Part shown: in pieces, positions 17,577 to 25,388 of the stretch
Layout: the number at the start of each line of letters is the position of its first letter
How positions within the stretch are numbered: the first letter of the stretch is position 1
Source: Martinezella calliandrae
GTDB taxonomy: Bacteria; Pseudomonadota; Alphaproteobacteria; Rhizobiales; Rhizobiaceae
Direction: 5' to 3'
Assembly: GCF_030272695.1 (NCBI RefSeq)
Contig: NZ_JARFYN010000068.1
Coordinates: forward strand, 1 to 42,315
Length of the DNA stretch: 42,315 nucleotides
Position numbers and translations under genes: made by a program
Notes under the pieces: generated by a model
Told to the model about the DNA's origin: nothing
The model's database searches: none
What the model saw: only the letters and a program-made list of their open reading frames with translations

Positions 17577-18338
17577 ATGCTTGTCAGACCTCTCTCCTGT
17601 CTTGTTGTGGTAGCCAGCGCATTCTGTTGCGCCGCTGGCGCGTCCGCCCAGGAGGCGGATGTAAAGCCGCATGTTCCCCTGCAGAAGACAATTGGCGTGG
17701 TCACGCCGACCGGGCCAGTCCCGTCGCTTGCGGTCATTAATTCGGCAGGCGCGACGCTGACCAGCGACAAGCTGACGTTGACGGGGGTCTCGGCGAGCTC
17801 GATTGTCTTCGCCGATCGCCCGGTGCGGGCGGCGGGTCATGTGGCAACTGAGCAGTTCATCATGCAGTGGGATGAGGGAAAGGACAATTTCGCCAAGAAT
17901 CCGCCGAATGCCACCGTGTCAGTGCTCGGAGGCGACGGTTCCAAAGTGGCCGACGCCGTGATCACGCTGAGATCGCCGAAGTTGGACGGCAACTCTCTCA
18001 CATTCGATGTTTCTGTTCTCGAGGGAAGCCTTCATGGCGTGAGCGGCCCTGCCGCCGTCTTCATCGATAATTTTGGCGGCGAATATGGCGGCGGCGGTAT
18101 CGGACGCTCGGACTACACCGGCGTTGCGAGCGGGAGCTTCGGCGCTGCGGAAGGTCACGACAACCGGACGACTGCCTCGCGTAGCGCGCACTACTGGCAC
18201 GCTCCCGTCTACCACGGCGCCTGGTACCGCAGCGCCTTGCCCGGCGTAACCGGTGCAGCGATATCCCCGCAAGAACCGTATTATGCCGACCGCTACGACA
18301 ATACGTGTGTCGATACGCCGTTTGCGGTCTGCTACTGA
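17577..18338 (+). CDS. Secreted protein, paralogue 2 (no Gly repeat)
   Basis: The 253-residue product has a signal peptide (cut near ASA25-QEA) and a domain closely matching paralogue 1 (VINSAGATLTSDKLTLTGVS, FADRPVRAAGHVATEQFIMQ, SVLGGDGSKVADAV). The Gly-Phe repeat is replaced by a short NFGGEYGGGGIG. The tail keeps YWHAPVYHGAWY and ends DTCVDTPFAVCY. The two genes are a tandem duplication on the same strand, 100 bp apart. The ATG at 17577 follows GGAGA and starts the signal peptide. The longer frame from 17544 has no such support. Function unknown. Confidence 0.75.
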   Translation: MLVRPLSCLVVVASAFCCAAGASAQEADVKPHVPLQKTIGVVTPTGPVPSLAVINSAGATLTSDKLTLTGVSASSIVFADRPVRAAGHVATEQFIMQWDEGKDNFAKNPPNATVSVLGGDGSKVADAVITLRSPKLDGNSLTFDVSVLEGSLHGVSGPAAVFIDNFGGEYGGGGIGRSDYTGVASGSFGAAEGHDNRTTASRSAHYWHAPVYHGAWYRSALPGVTGAAISPQEPYYADRYDNTCVDTPFAVCY

Positions 18339-18455
18339 GCGTTCGATGGTGCGGATGATTTGCCGGCATTTGCAGGCGAAACCTGGGTAATGGCCTCGGG
18401 ATGGTGCCAGGCCCATTAGCCCGCCAAGTGGATTGACTCGCCGTCTATGCGGGCC

Positions 18456-18474
18456 GGCCATCCCTGTGATGGCC
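18456..18474 (+). promoter_or_regulatory. Hairpin in the leader of the 2H gene
   Basis: GGCCATC and GATGGCC form a perfect 7-bp stem with the loop CCTGT, 20 bp upstream of the ATG and 6 bp before the GGGAGG ribosome-binding site. It could modulate translation or terminate transcription from the preceding gene. No regulator is known. Confidence 0.35.
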
Positions 18475-18494
18475 TCTCAAGGGAGGAACAAGAC

Positions 18495-19226
18495 ATGAGA
18501 CCTACAATAAGGCGTAGCACAGCAGCAATTGGCATTGGCAGCAGCCTCTGGTTAGCCGTCATGCTCGTGTTTGCCCAAACGGCCGTAGCGCAGGAGGTCA
18601 CAGCGATCGACATCGCGCTCGAACCGGACGCGACAATGGTTCAACACGCCATGGACGCCAACGCCCGTCTGCTCAAGAATTTTCCGAAAGGCTTTGCCCT
18701 GGATGAGACGCACCACCCACACGTTACTATGTTGCAGCAATTCGTCCGCACCGATGATCTCGACAAAGTGTATGCCGCGGCGAACGCGGTCATGGTCAAA
18801 GAAAAGCCAACCGCATGGAAGTTGAAGGCTTTCAAATACTATTACATTCCGTCTCCGCCAGTTGGCCTTGCGGGGATCGTGGTCGAACCTAGCAAAGACC
18901 TTCATCGGCTGCAGGATGAACTCATCGCCGCCGTTAAGCCCTATACCGTGAAGACCGGCACTCCGGCGGCGTTTTTCAGCGATGATGGCGGACGCGACAT
19001 TCAAAAATTCCTGATCGAGTACGTCGGCAATTTCGTCACAGATGCGGCGGGCAAGCGTTTCAATCCGCACGTGACCACCGGCGTCGGAACGGAAGCCTAT
19101 CTAAACAAGATGCTGGCGGAGCCATTTCCGTCGTTCACATTCTCCCCGAACGGAGCGTCGGTCTATCAGCTCGGTACCTTCGGCACGGCTCGCAAGGAGC
19201 TCAAGGCGTTGACCCCGGCGCCCTGA
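18495..19226 (+). CDS. Secreted 2H phosphoesterase-like protein (LigT/2'-5' RNA ligase fold)
   Basis: The 243-residue protein has a signal peptide (cut near VAQ33-EVT). Two H-x-T motifs, HVT at 76-78 and HVT at 192-194, are spaced as in the 2H superfamily, where both histidines act on cyclic or 2'-5' phosphodiesters. Other conserved-looking parts are PSPPVGLAGIVVE and SPNGASVYQLGTFGTARKEL. Most 2H enzymes are cytoplasmic RNA enzymes, so an exported one is unusual. The ATG at 18495 follows GGGAGG; the longer frame lacks a signal peptide. It is the last gene of the plus-strand set and is followed by a hairpin at 19300. The substrate is unknown; a phosphodiester in the periplasm is inferred. Confidence 0.75.
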   Translation: MRPTIRRSTAAIGIGSSLWLAVMLVFAQTAVAQEVTAIDIALEPDATMVQHAMDANARLLKNFPKGFALDETHHPHVTMLQQFVRTDDLDKVYAAANAVMVKEKPTAWKLKAFKYYYIPSPPVGLAGIVVEPSKDLHRLQDELIAAVKPYTVKTGTPAAFFSDDGGRDIQKFLIEYVGNFVTDAAGKRFNPHVTTGVGTEAYLNKMLAEPFPSFTFSPNGASVYQLGTFGTARKELKALTPAP

Positions 19227-19299
19227 GGCGGGATCGGCGGGTCTGCACACTCACCCGATTGGGCGATCGCTGCGGATGTTAGCTCTTGGAAGGGAGATG

Positions 19300-19323
19300 G
19301 CCACCCGCAAACGCTTGGGTGGC
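19300..19323. terminator. Hairpin between the convergent 2H gene and integrase remnant
   Basis: GCCACCC and GGGTGGC form a perfect 7-bp stem with a 10-base loop. It lies 74 bp after the plus-strand 2H stop and 9 bp after the minus-strand integrase stop, so it could end transcription from both sides. No clear T run is present. Confidence 0.4.
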
Positions 19324-19331
19324 GAATCAAC

Positions 19332-20062
19332 TTAACGGGCGCGGCTCAAAAATTTTGCAACGGGGTATGCGGCAGCAACTTCGGCAATGCTCATACCGGG
19401 AGTTTTAGCGGTCTGGCGTATGTCACCAGCAGGTGAAGCCAGCACGTTTTCGAAATCATACCGCTGCAGTGATTTGTCGTAGGCAAGAACCGCCTTCGCG
19501 AAGCCATGGAAGGAGAGCTTCATTTCCCGGTCAAGCCAACCGTATTCCGAACTACCTTCCTGTATGTCTAGGTCGTACTTCTGGATAAAGCGGGCCAAGA
19601 GATCATCGTCAGATTTGATGAGGGAGAGCGGAGTATCTGTTTTCCGTGCATGCTTGGCGACACGCTTGCTGGTCTCGAAAGTCTGTCTGTCCAGCTCACT
19701 TAGCGGGCCAGTATCGTTCATCTGGCTCTTCATTTCGTCCAACCACTGGCGAAAATGCTCAGTCAGTACGCTTCTTAGTTCCTCGTGCCGCATCCCGCAT
19801 GCAATTCCATACTCATTCAATCGTTCGCCTATCTGGCTCAGGTAACGAGACAAACGCAATGCTTTTCGTGGGTCACGGGTCTGTAGGGAAAGCTTGAGCG
19901 TGGATGCTTTTTTCTGTGGATGTAGCTGCTTCGGTAGGAGCCAACGCAGATAGAAAACACCGCATGCGACTTCACGAGATAGGCCGGATTGAACAAACCA
20001 ATGTTCCCCTTGGATGTCTCCCGAAGAAAATCCGGCGTCTAAATTATTGATTTTAAACGAAA
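19332..20062 (-). pseudogene. Truncated tyrosine integrase (DUF6538-type N-terminal part)
   Basis: The frame carries an N-terminal integrase domain (CGVFYLRWLLPKQLHPQKKA, TLKLSLQTRDPRKALRLSRY) and a helical linker. It stops at SIAEVAAAYPVAKFLSRAR, where a core-binding domain should begin. The catalytic R-H-R-Y region is absent, so the protein cannot recombine DNA. It lies directly downstream of the tRNA-3'-end repeat at 20063-20157, the standard position of an island integrase next to its attachment site. The natural start codon is unclear, since the frame runs into the repeat. About 240 of an expected 400-600 residues remain. Confidence 0.7.
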
Positions 20063-20157
20063 TGGTGGGCCCGGAGGGCACGCCATCCACCTTGTTTTTG
20101 TTGAATACTTGTTGGGCCTTTCCCCCATTTGTTTTCGACTTGTTCCGATTGGGCCCA
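20063..20157 (-). repeat. 95-bp tRNA-3'-end repeat, copy 2 (possible att site)
   Basis: This is the second copy of the 975-1069 repeat, in the same orientation, with about 89% identity by eye. It ends in the tRNA-like CCTCCGGGCCCACCA on the minus strand and abuts the truncated integrase. The two copies bracket 19 kb that holds the DUF3604 and sulfatase gene sets. Confidence 0.6.
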
Positions 20158-20493
20158 CGGGCCTAACATCACGCTTGGTCCCGTTCGATCCACCTTCCCA
20201 AGTTCTCGCCCGCCCGCTGCGAGAGCGCCAATCCGTCGGCCTGCCGGGCAATGCGTAAAACGTAGCGGCGGTAGCTTGCGCATACTCGCAAGTCATAACA
20301 TTCTGACGCGGTTTGCGATCGAGTTCGCAGACGAGCTCTGGCAGTCTGCTGAAGGGCGCGCTGTAATCAGCGTTGCCCGGGTTCGCGACACCCGGTTCTT
20401 GCGATTGATCGAACGGCAAATACCGAAGCTTGTTGCGTGAAAGATTCCGAGCAAGCCGCCCACCTAGAGGCGCCTTCGCATTGAAATTTCAAG
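20158..20493. other. Stretch with no supportable gene
   Basis: This 336-bp stretch between the repeat and the end of hemA holds only short overlapping frames without ribosome-binding sites or recognisable motifs. I see no hairpin that would serve as the hemA terminator. Confidence 0.5.
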
Positions 20494-21723
20494 TCACTCT
20501 GCCGCGAGCGTGTAGTATTGCAGCGGCAAACCGAGACGCCCCCAGACTTCGACTAGCGCTTCGGCGAGCGCGTCGATCAACGCGTCATCATGGAAAGGCG
20601 TCGGCGTGATGCGCAGCCGTTCGGTGCCGCGCGGGACGGTCGGATAGTTGATCGGCTGGACATAGATACCGTATTCGGCGAGCAGGAGATCGGTCGCTTC
20701 CTTGCACTTCTCCGGGTCACCCACCATCACCGGCACAATGTGCGTCTCGCTATGCATTACCGGCAGGCCCGCTGCGTTGAGCGCGGACTTTACCCGCACC
20801 GCCCGTTCCTGATGGCGGTCGCGCTCCCATTGCGAAGCCTTGAGGTGCCGGATCGCCGCGGTGGCGGCGGCGCAGACCGCCGGCGGCAGCGCGGTGGTGA
20901 AAGTGAATCCCGGCGCATAAGAGCGTACGGCATCGATGATATCGGCATTCGCCGCGATATAGCCGCCGACACAGCCGAATGCCTTCGCGAGAGTGCCTTC
21001 GATGACGTCAATGCGGTGCAGTGCGCCTTCACGTGCTGCGATGCCAGCACCACGCAAGCCGTACATACCGGCAGAATGCACTTCGTCGATGTAGGTCATC
21101 GCGCCATAGCGCTCCGCAAGGTCGCAGATGCGGTTCACCGGCGCTAGGTCGCCATCCATCGAGTAGAGAGCCTCGAACACGATCAGCTTAGGTCGCTCGG
21201 GTGCCTCTGCCGCCAGCAATTCTTCCAGATGACCGATGTCATTGTGGCGCCAGATCTTCTTTTCCACGCCGGCACGCCGCACGCCCTCGATCATCGAATT
21301 GTGGTTCGACGCGTCCGACAGGATCACGCAGTTCGGAAGCAGCTTGGCGATTGTCGCGATGCCGGTCTCGTTGGACACGTATCCCGAGGTAAAGACCAGC
21401 GCCGCTTCCTTGCCATGCAGATCGGCAAGTTCGCGCTCCAATTCGACCAGTGGATGGTTGGTGCCGGAAATATTGCGCGTCCCACCCGCCCCGGTGCCCA
21501 TGCGCCGAGCCGCCGTGACCATGGCCTCAATCACATCGGGATGCCGGCCCATGCCGAGATAGTCGTTCGAGCACCAGATCACGACCTCTCGTGGGCCGTC
21601 TCCCGAATGCCAAATCGCCCGTGGAAACCGTCCGGCAATCCGTTCGAGCTCAATGAAAACCCGATAGCGCTGTTCGTCTCGCAGCTTTGCAAGTGCCGCT
21701 GAAAAATACTGATCATAGGCCAT
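20494..21723 (-). CDS. hemA: 5-aminolevulinate synthase
   Basis: The 409-residue PLP enzyme condenses glycine and succinyl-CoA to 5-aminolevulinate, the first step of heme and bacteriochlorophyll synthesis in alphaproteobacteria. Clear motifs are WCSNDYLGMG, GTGAGGTRNISGTNH, SDASNHNSMIEG, FEALYSMDGD, YIDEVHSAGMYG and the PLP-lysine region TLAKAFGCVGGY. Length and motifs are complete. It is the last gene of a minus-strand run starting at 26453 and follows the catalase-related gene by 125 bp. Such bacteria often carry two hemA copies; a copy beside heme peroxidases suggests a locally regulated isozyme. No FixK/Fnr box (TTGA-N6-TCAA) is seen upstream. Confidence 0.97.
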   Translation of the reverse strand: MAYDQYFSAALAKLRDEQRYRVFIELERIAGRFPRAIWHSGDGPREVVIWCSNDYLGMGRHPDVIEAMVTAARRMGTGAGGTRNISGTNHPLVELERELADLHGKEAALVFTSGYVSNETGIATIAKLLPNCVILSDASNHNSMIEGVRRAGVEKKIWRHNDIGHLEELLAAEAPERPKLIVFEALYSMDGDLAPVNRICDLAERYGAMTYIDEVHSAGMYGLRGAGIAAREGALHRIDVIEGTLAKAFGCVGGYIAANADIIDAVRSYAPGFTFTTALPPAVCAAATAAIRHLKASQWERDRHQERAVRVKSALNAAGLPVMHSETHIVPVMVGDPEKCKEATDLLLAEYGIYVQPINYPTVPRGTERLRITPTPFHDDALIDALAEALVEVWGRLGLPLQYYTLAAE

Positions 21724-21848
21724 GGGTTGTCTCGATCCTCGTTGCCTGACATCACGCGCAATATCGCCGATCCAGAAACACTACGTCCACGGAATACTCT
21801 TGGCTGTTGTTGCCATTGTGCTGCTCTGGTTCTCAAGATTTGCCGTTC

Positions 21849-22838
21849 TTACTTTGCATTGCCCAAGAACGGACATCCTCCGAGTTCCAGCGCAGCCTGA
21901 CGCCCTTTCCAGCCGCCGGTGCGATAGGCGACCGAGACCTCATAGATGCCGCGCCGGGCGGCAAGAATCGGATCGTCGGTGGGCTCAATGCCGTCCGTGA
22001 GGCGGGTGGGATCGTGCATCATTACTGAATCGCCGATCTCTTCGTTGGTCGTCGGTCGGGTGATCTCGAGCCGCCCGATATGAACTCGCCGACGATCGTC
22101 CGGCCAAGGCGCGTTCGGATCATCTAGCTTGTCGCCGTCTCCTGCGAGCTGCAGAACAAGGTTGAATACCACCGGCGCTTTCTGCAGTCGCAACTCGTAT
22201 TCGTCAAAAAGATGTGATGGCGGTTGCTTCTGCAATTCTTCTAAGGTTTGCCCCGCAACCCCGGCCTCCGGCTCCCAGTGGTAGCGAGCATACGTTGCAT
22301 GACCATCCTCGTTAACGAAGCGAAACGCATGCAGCATATGAAACGCCGTCTGAGCGAAGCTGACAGTTGCAGACAAACCCTTCGCAAGCTGGACCGCGTG
22401 CGCGATCCATGGACGAGACTCCAGGAATAGCGTGACCTTGTCTGGATCTGGCTGACCGGTCGCAGGATCGGGTCGGACGGCCTGCAAAAAACCAAGAGTT
22501 TCTTCGGGAGTTCGCGCAAAAAAAAGCGAAATTGGCAAAGAAACCAAGTCTGTAGTCGTGCCGTCTGGAAGATAAAACCTTACCGCCATCGATGCAGTCG
22601 TCGCTGGCCCCATTGGATTTCCCGATCGACTGTTCGAGTGTCGGACGGTGACTGGCACCGGGTCCCCTTGTAGATGAACCGCTCGACTGAGATTTTTGGC
22701 CTCGGGTGTGGCCCTAAACGTGCCCGCGTAGTATCGGCCATTCGCATGCACATCGCGATAGCCGGGATGAAAACCACCGAAAACCTGGTGGAGCTCCTCT
22801 ACGAGTTTCGTCGATATCCGATATTGGCTGTGAACCAT
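21849..22838 (-). CDS. Catalase-related (small-subunit type) heme peroxidase
   Basis: The 329-residue protein belongs to the short catalase-like family (SrpA type). The distal His31 lies in YRDVHANGRYYAGTF, and the conserved VRHSNSRSGNP and FLQAVRPDP motifs follow. The heme-side region is DPILAARRGIYEVSVAYRTGG. These proteins are about 300-350 residues, against 480 or more in true catalases, and usually show peroxidase rather than catalase activity. There is no signal peptide, so it is cytoplasmic. I chose the ATG at 22838, preceded by GGAGGAGAAA, over a frame start 51 bp upstream. It lies between a 158-residue partner gene and hemA. Confidence 0.9.
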   Translation of the reverse strand: MVHSQYRISTKLVEELHQVFGGFHPGYRDVHANGRYYAGTFRATPEAKNLSRAVHLQGDPVPVTVRHSNSRSGNPMGPATTASMAVRFYLPDGTTTDLVSLPISLFFARTPEETLGFLQAVRPDPATGQPDPDKVTLFLESRPWIAHAVQLAKGLSATVSFAQTAFHMLHAFRFVNEDGHATYARYHWEPEAGVAGQTLEELQKQPPSHLFDEYELRLQKAPVVFNLVLQLAGDGDKLDDPNAPWPDDRRRVHIGRLEITRPTTNEEIGDSVMMHDPTRLTDGIEPTDDPILAARRGIYEVSVAYRTGGWKGRQAALELGGCPFLGNAK

Positions 22839-22898
22839 TTTCTCCTCCAACCGTCCGTGCTGTGGCTCTTTTCGGCCATGCCGTGACATTTTTGAAAG

Positions 22899-23375
22899 CT
22901 ACGCCGCCTCATCGAGCAGAGCGTCTAAAGCCTTTTTGGTCTTTAAAGCCTTCCACACATCCCTCACCGAGGCGTCCGGATAGGCGCTGTAAAAGGCGAG
23001 TGCCTCGACTTGGCTGCTGACAAGCCAATTCTTGAAGGTGGGATTGCGCGCGCCGGGGTAGCCCTCACATTCATGAAAGAGCAGGTCAAGCTCGTCTGGG
23101 ATGATCGTGGCGAAATCATCCATGTATGAATCCCAGTCTCCATCATATGTGGAAGCAAATAGGACGCGGGTGTCGTCGTCGAAAATCACAAACCGTAGGT
23201 CGTGGACCGTGCCGATGCGGTCGGTGTTCTTCTGGCGGTCACCCGTGAATCCAGCGGCCAGCAGCTTGCGCATCCGTTCCGCGCCTCCTGGCTTAAGGGG
23301 AGTGATCAGTGTGAACTCGTTAGATTGCCCTGCCTTTGCGCCAGGTCGGGTCGTGGCTTTCTCAATCGTCGTCAT
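22899..23375 (-). CDS. Conserved protein of peroxidase gene clusters
   Basis: The 158-residue protein contains EFTLITPLKPGGAERMRKLL, then RFVIFDDDTRVLFASTYDGD and WDSYMDDFATIIPDEL, then CEGYPG and ALAFYSAYPDASVRDV. I recognise this pattern as a domain that accompanies Dyp peroxidases and small catalases, sometimes fused to them, but I know no tested function. There is no signal peptide, and alternating alpha and beta segments suggest a ferredoxin-like fold. The ATG at 23375 begins the conserved part; the frame is open further upstream without support. It sits 91 bp after the Dyp gene and 60 bp before the catalase-related gene. It may bind heme or a peroxidase; this is inference. Confidence 0.72.
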   Translation of the reverse strand: MTTIEKATTRPGAKAGQSNEFTLITPLKPGGAERMRKLLAAGFTGDRQKNTDRIGTVHDLRFVIFDDDTRVLFASTYDGDWDSYMDDFATIIPDELDLLFHECEGYPGARNPTFKNWLVSSQVEALAFYSAYPDASVRDVWKALKTKKALDALLDEAA

Positions 23376-23466
23376 CTTTGTTTCTTTCTTGTTGAGGGTT
23401 GCGTTGTTGACTCTGGTGTGTCGCTTGTCGCAGTGATTGTAGGGTCTGCCTCTCAGATTGATTTTG

Positions 23467-24831
23467 CTATGCGTGTTTTCTGGCCGTTTCGGCCTCCACA
23501 CCTGCCATCCATTTCAAGGCTCGCAGACCCGGCATGAAGCAATATTCACCCCCGCGCACGGATACGAACTGAGGCAGACGATGAAGTCGGCGGCGGACGG
23601 GGCGTTTGGGGATTGTGAAAATCCCATTGCCAGCATTGTTTCCCACCACCGGATCTTGCTCAGTTCCATGACCGATAAAGTTGCCATCGGTCATCCATTG
23701 TGATTGCACGAATTCGAATTGCTGCTTCAAATGCGCACCTATCAGCAGGAAAACGCCACCACGCTCCGCACCGTCGTCCTCCATGATGCCTTTAGGCAAA
23801 GATGGGCCGTAGTTCGTGCCCCGCCGCAGAAAGTGATGCAAATTGGTCGCCACGAGATCATGGTCCAAAGCATCCCGCGGGTGGACGCGGCGAATGTGCG
23901 AGCTGAATGGACACTTTAGCCCACTCATGTCGCTTTCGTAGCTAAAAGCATTGTTGCGGTCGGCATCGGCACCCAACTCAGGATCGTCGAGCTCGGGGGC
24001 GAGCACTAGGGGTGCACCGCTTCGCCATCTGCCGATCATCTTCGCAGCGATCAACTCTTCCTCTTCTGGTGTTGAGGCTTGCTCGCGCAGGTATTTCCGG
24101 AACGCAGCGACGTGCATGTGGAATTTACGGAAGGCGAGGAAGGTGCCATTGCGCCGTAAAATTTCCGGTTCTGGACTCGCTGTTATCTCGCCTCGTTCAT
24201 CCGGATAGCCCATGACGAATTCGCCGGCCTTGATGGGCGATCCGTAGCCGGGATGGACTGGAACGCCGCTGCCTTCGACGCTTGGATTGTGGAGTCCGTC
24301 CCTGAATCCGAAATGATTGCGTCCTTCAGGAAGCTCACTGAAATCCATCCGATAGACGACGGTAATTTGCGGTAGCTCGTGGTGACTTTGCCGCGCCCAC
24401 TCTAAAACCGCCGCCAGGCTTTCATCGTCTTTGGCGTAGATCGCCAATGCGATGTGCATGTCTGCATTGCCGAATGGATACTCCCAGTTCTCCGGAGCAT
24501 TTTCGCCAACGTCATTCAGAATGGGTGCTCGAGCCGCCATGCCTTCGCGGAATTCCCGTGGAAAGCTGTCCAGGAACTCTTGAGGAACGCCGAGCGCTTT
24601 GAGACCGTGATAGGAGAAAGCAATACCCATCCATCCAGGAAGAGTCGGAGTCCACCAATCAACGGCCGGCGCAACATGGGGAATGATGCGGCGTAGCATT
24701 TCACGACCTTGCGCAGCATCGTCTATACGAAGCAAAATGTATTGCCCCATGTACGGATGCGGCCGCGGACGCAGGACCGTCGCCTGTATGTCGTCTACCT
24801 CCAACACAGATACGTTTGGCATTGGCGTCAT
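23467..24831 (-). CDS. Dyp-type heme peroxidase
   Basis: The 454-residue enzyme is a dye-decolorising peroxidase. The signature GFRDG (175-179) holds catalytic Asp178. The proximal heme histidine is His313 in SSHIRRVHPR. The distal Arg is in RRGTNYG (about 338). No Tat signal is visible, so it is cytoplasmic, and there is no encapsulin gene nearby. The length fits the larger C/D-type members. Substrates of the family include dyes, lignin phenols and heme precursors. The gene follows an NTF2-like gene by 65 bp and precedes the 158-residue partner gene. Association with hemA hints at a heme-handling role. Confidence 0.93.
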   Translation of the reverse strand: MTPMPNVSVLEVDDIQATVLRPRPHPYMGQYILLRIDDAAQGREMLRRIIPHVAPAVDWWTPTLPGWMGIAFSYHGLKALGVPQEFLDSFPREFREGMAARAPILNDVGENAPENWEYPFGNADMHIALAIYAKDDESLAAVLEWARQSHHELPQITVVYRMDFSELPEGRNHFGFRDGLHNPSVEGSGVPVHPGYGSPIKAGEFVMGYPDERGEITASPEPEILRRNGTFLAFRKFHMHVAAFRKYLREQASTPEEEELIAAKMIGRWRSGAPLVLAPELDDPELGADADRNNAFSYESDMSGLKCPFSSHIRRVHPRDALDHDLVATNLHHFLRRGTNYGPSLPKGIMEDDGAERGGVFLLIGAHLKQQFEFVQSQWMTDGNFIGHGTEQDPVVGNNAGNGIFTIPKRPVRRRLHRLPQFVSVRGGEYCFMPGLRALKWMAGVEAETARKHA

Positions 24832-24896
24832 GATTTAGTTTCCGATTCCGATTGGGTTGCTGCGCTGTAAAACGCCATATCGAGGAGACATGCGGC

Positions 24897-25352
24897 TCAC
24901 GCCGTCGCATTAATAGCCGATGTGATACGCCATCCATCTTGTGTCTGCGCCACGAGGTAAACCACTTGAAACCGCTCCATAAGCGCTCCAGCGCTATCGC
25001 GACGCAACCACGTGGCATTGACGAGCGCCGCTCTCGGGTTGAGAACATTGATGTCGCACTTATCTAGTTCTGATTCCGCGAAATGAACTTTGTGCAATCG
25101 AGCGAGTTCGCCGCCGATGCCGTCTTTGCCAGTTATCTCATCGTCGTCCTTCATAACCATGTGAAAGTCGGAACCGATGAACCTGAGCGGCGCACCATAG
25201 AAATTGAGCAACGCGCTGACGTCCGATCGCTTTCCGTTAGCCAAATCGACAAAAGTGGGGCCATAGGATTTAAACAATTCGCGAATTGCGGAGACAACCT
25301 TGGGTTCTGCCGCGATCGATGAAGTTCTTTTTGCAGCTTGGTTCATCGGCAT
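24897..25352 (-). CDS. NTF2-like (SnoaL-type) protein
   Basis: The 151-residue protein has an NTF2-like alpha-plus-beta fold pattern: an N-terminal helix, LLNFYGAPLRFIGSDFHMVM, DINVLNPRAALVNATWLRRD and a final DGWRITSAINA strand. Members bind or isomerise small hydrophobic molecules, but many have no activity. No catalytic Asp/Tyr pair is certain here. It has no signal peptide. It sits between an alcohol dehydrogenase gene (36 bp) and the Dyp gene (65 bp), so it probably belongs to the same operon. Confidence 0.75.
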   Translation of the reverse strand: MPMNQAAKRTSSIAAEPKVVSAIRELFKSYGPTFVDLANGKRSDVSALLNFYGAPLRFIGSDFHMVMKDDDEITGKDGIGGELARLHKVHFAESELDKCDINVLNPRAALVNATWLRRDSAGALMERFQVVYLVAQTQDGWRITSAINATA

Positions 25353-25388
25353 GGGTCCTTCTGGTTCAGTAACCTCAAAATCGCTTCG

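Noticed and set aside
21724..21848. FixK/Fnr box upstream of hemA
   Set aside because: No TTGA-N6-TCAA or close variant is present in the gap.
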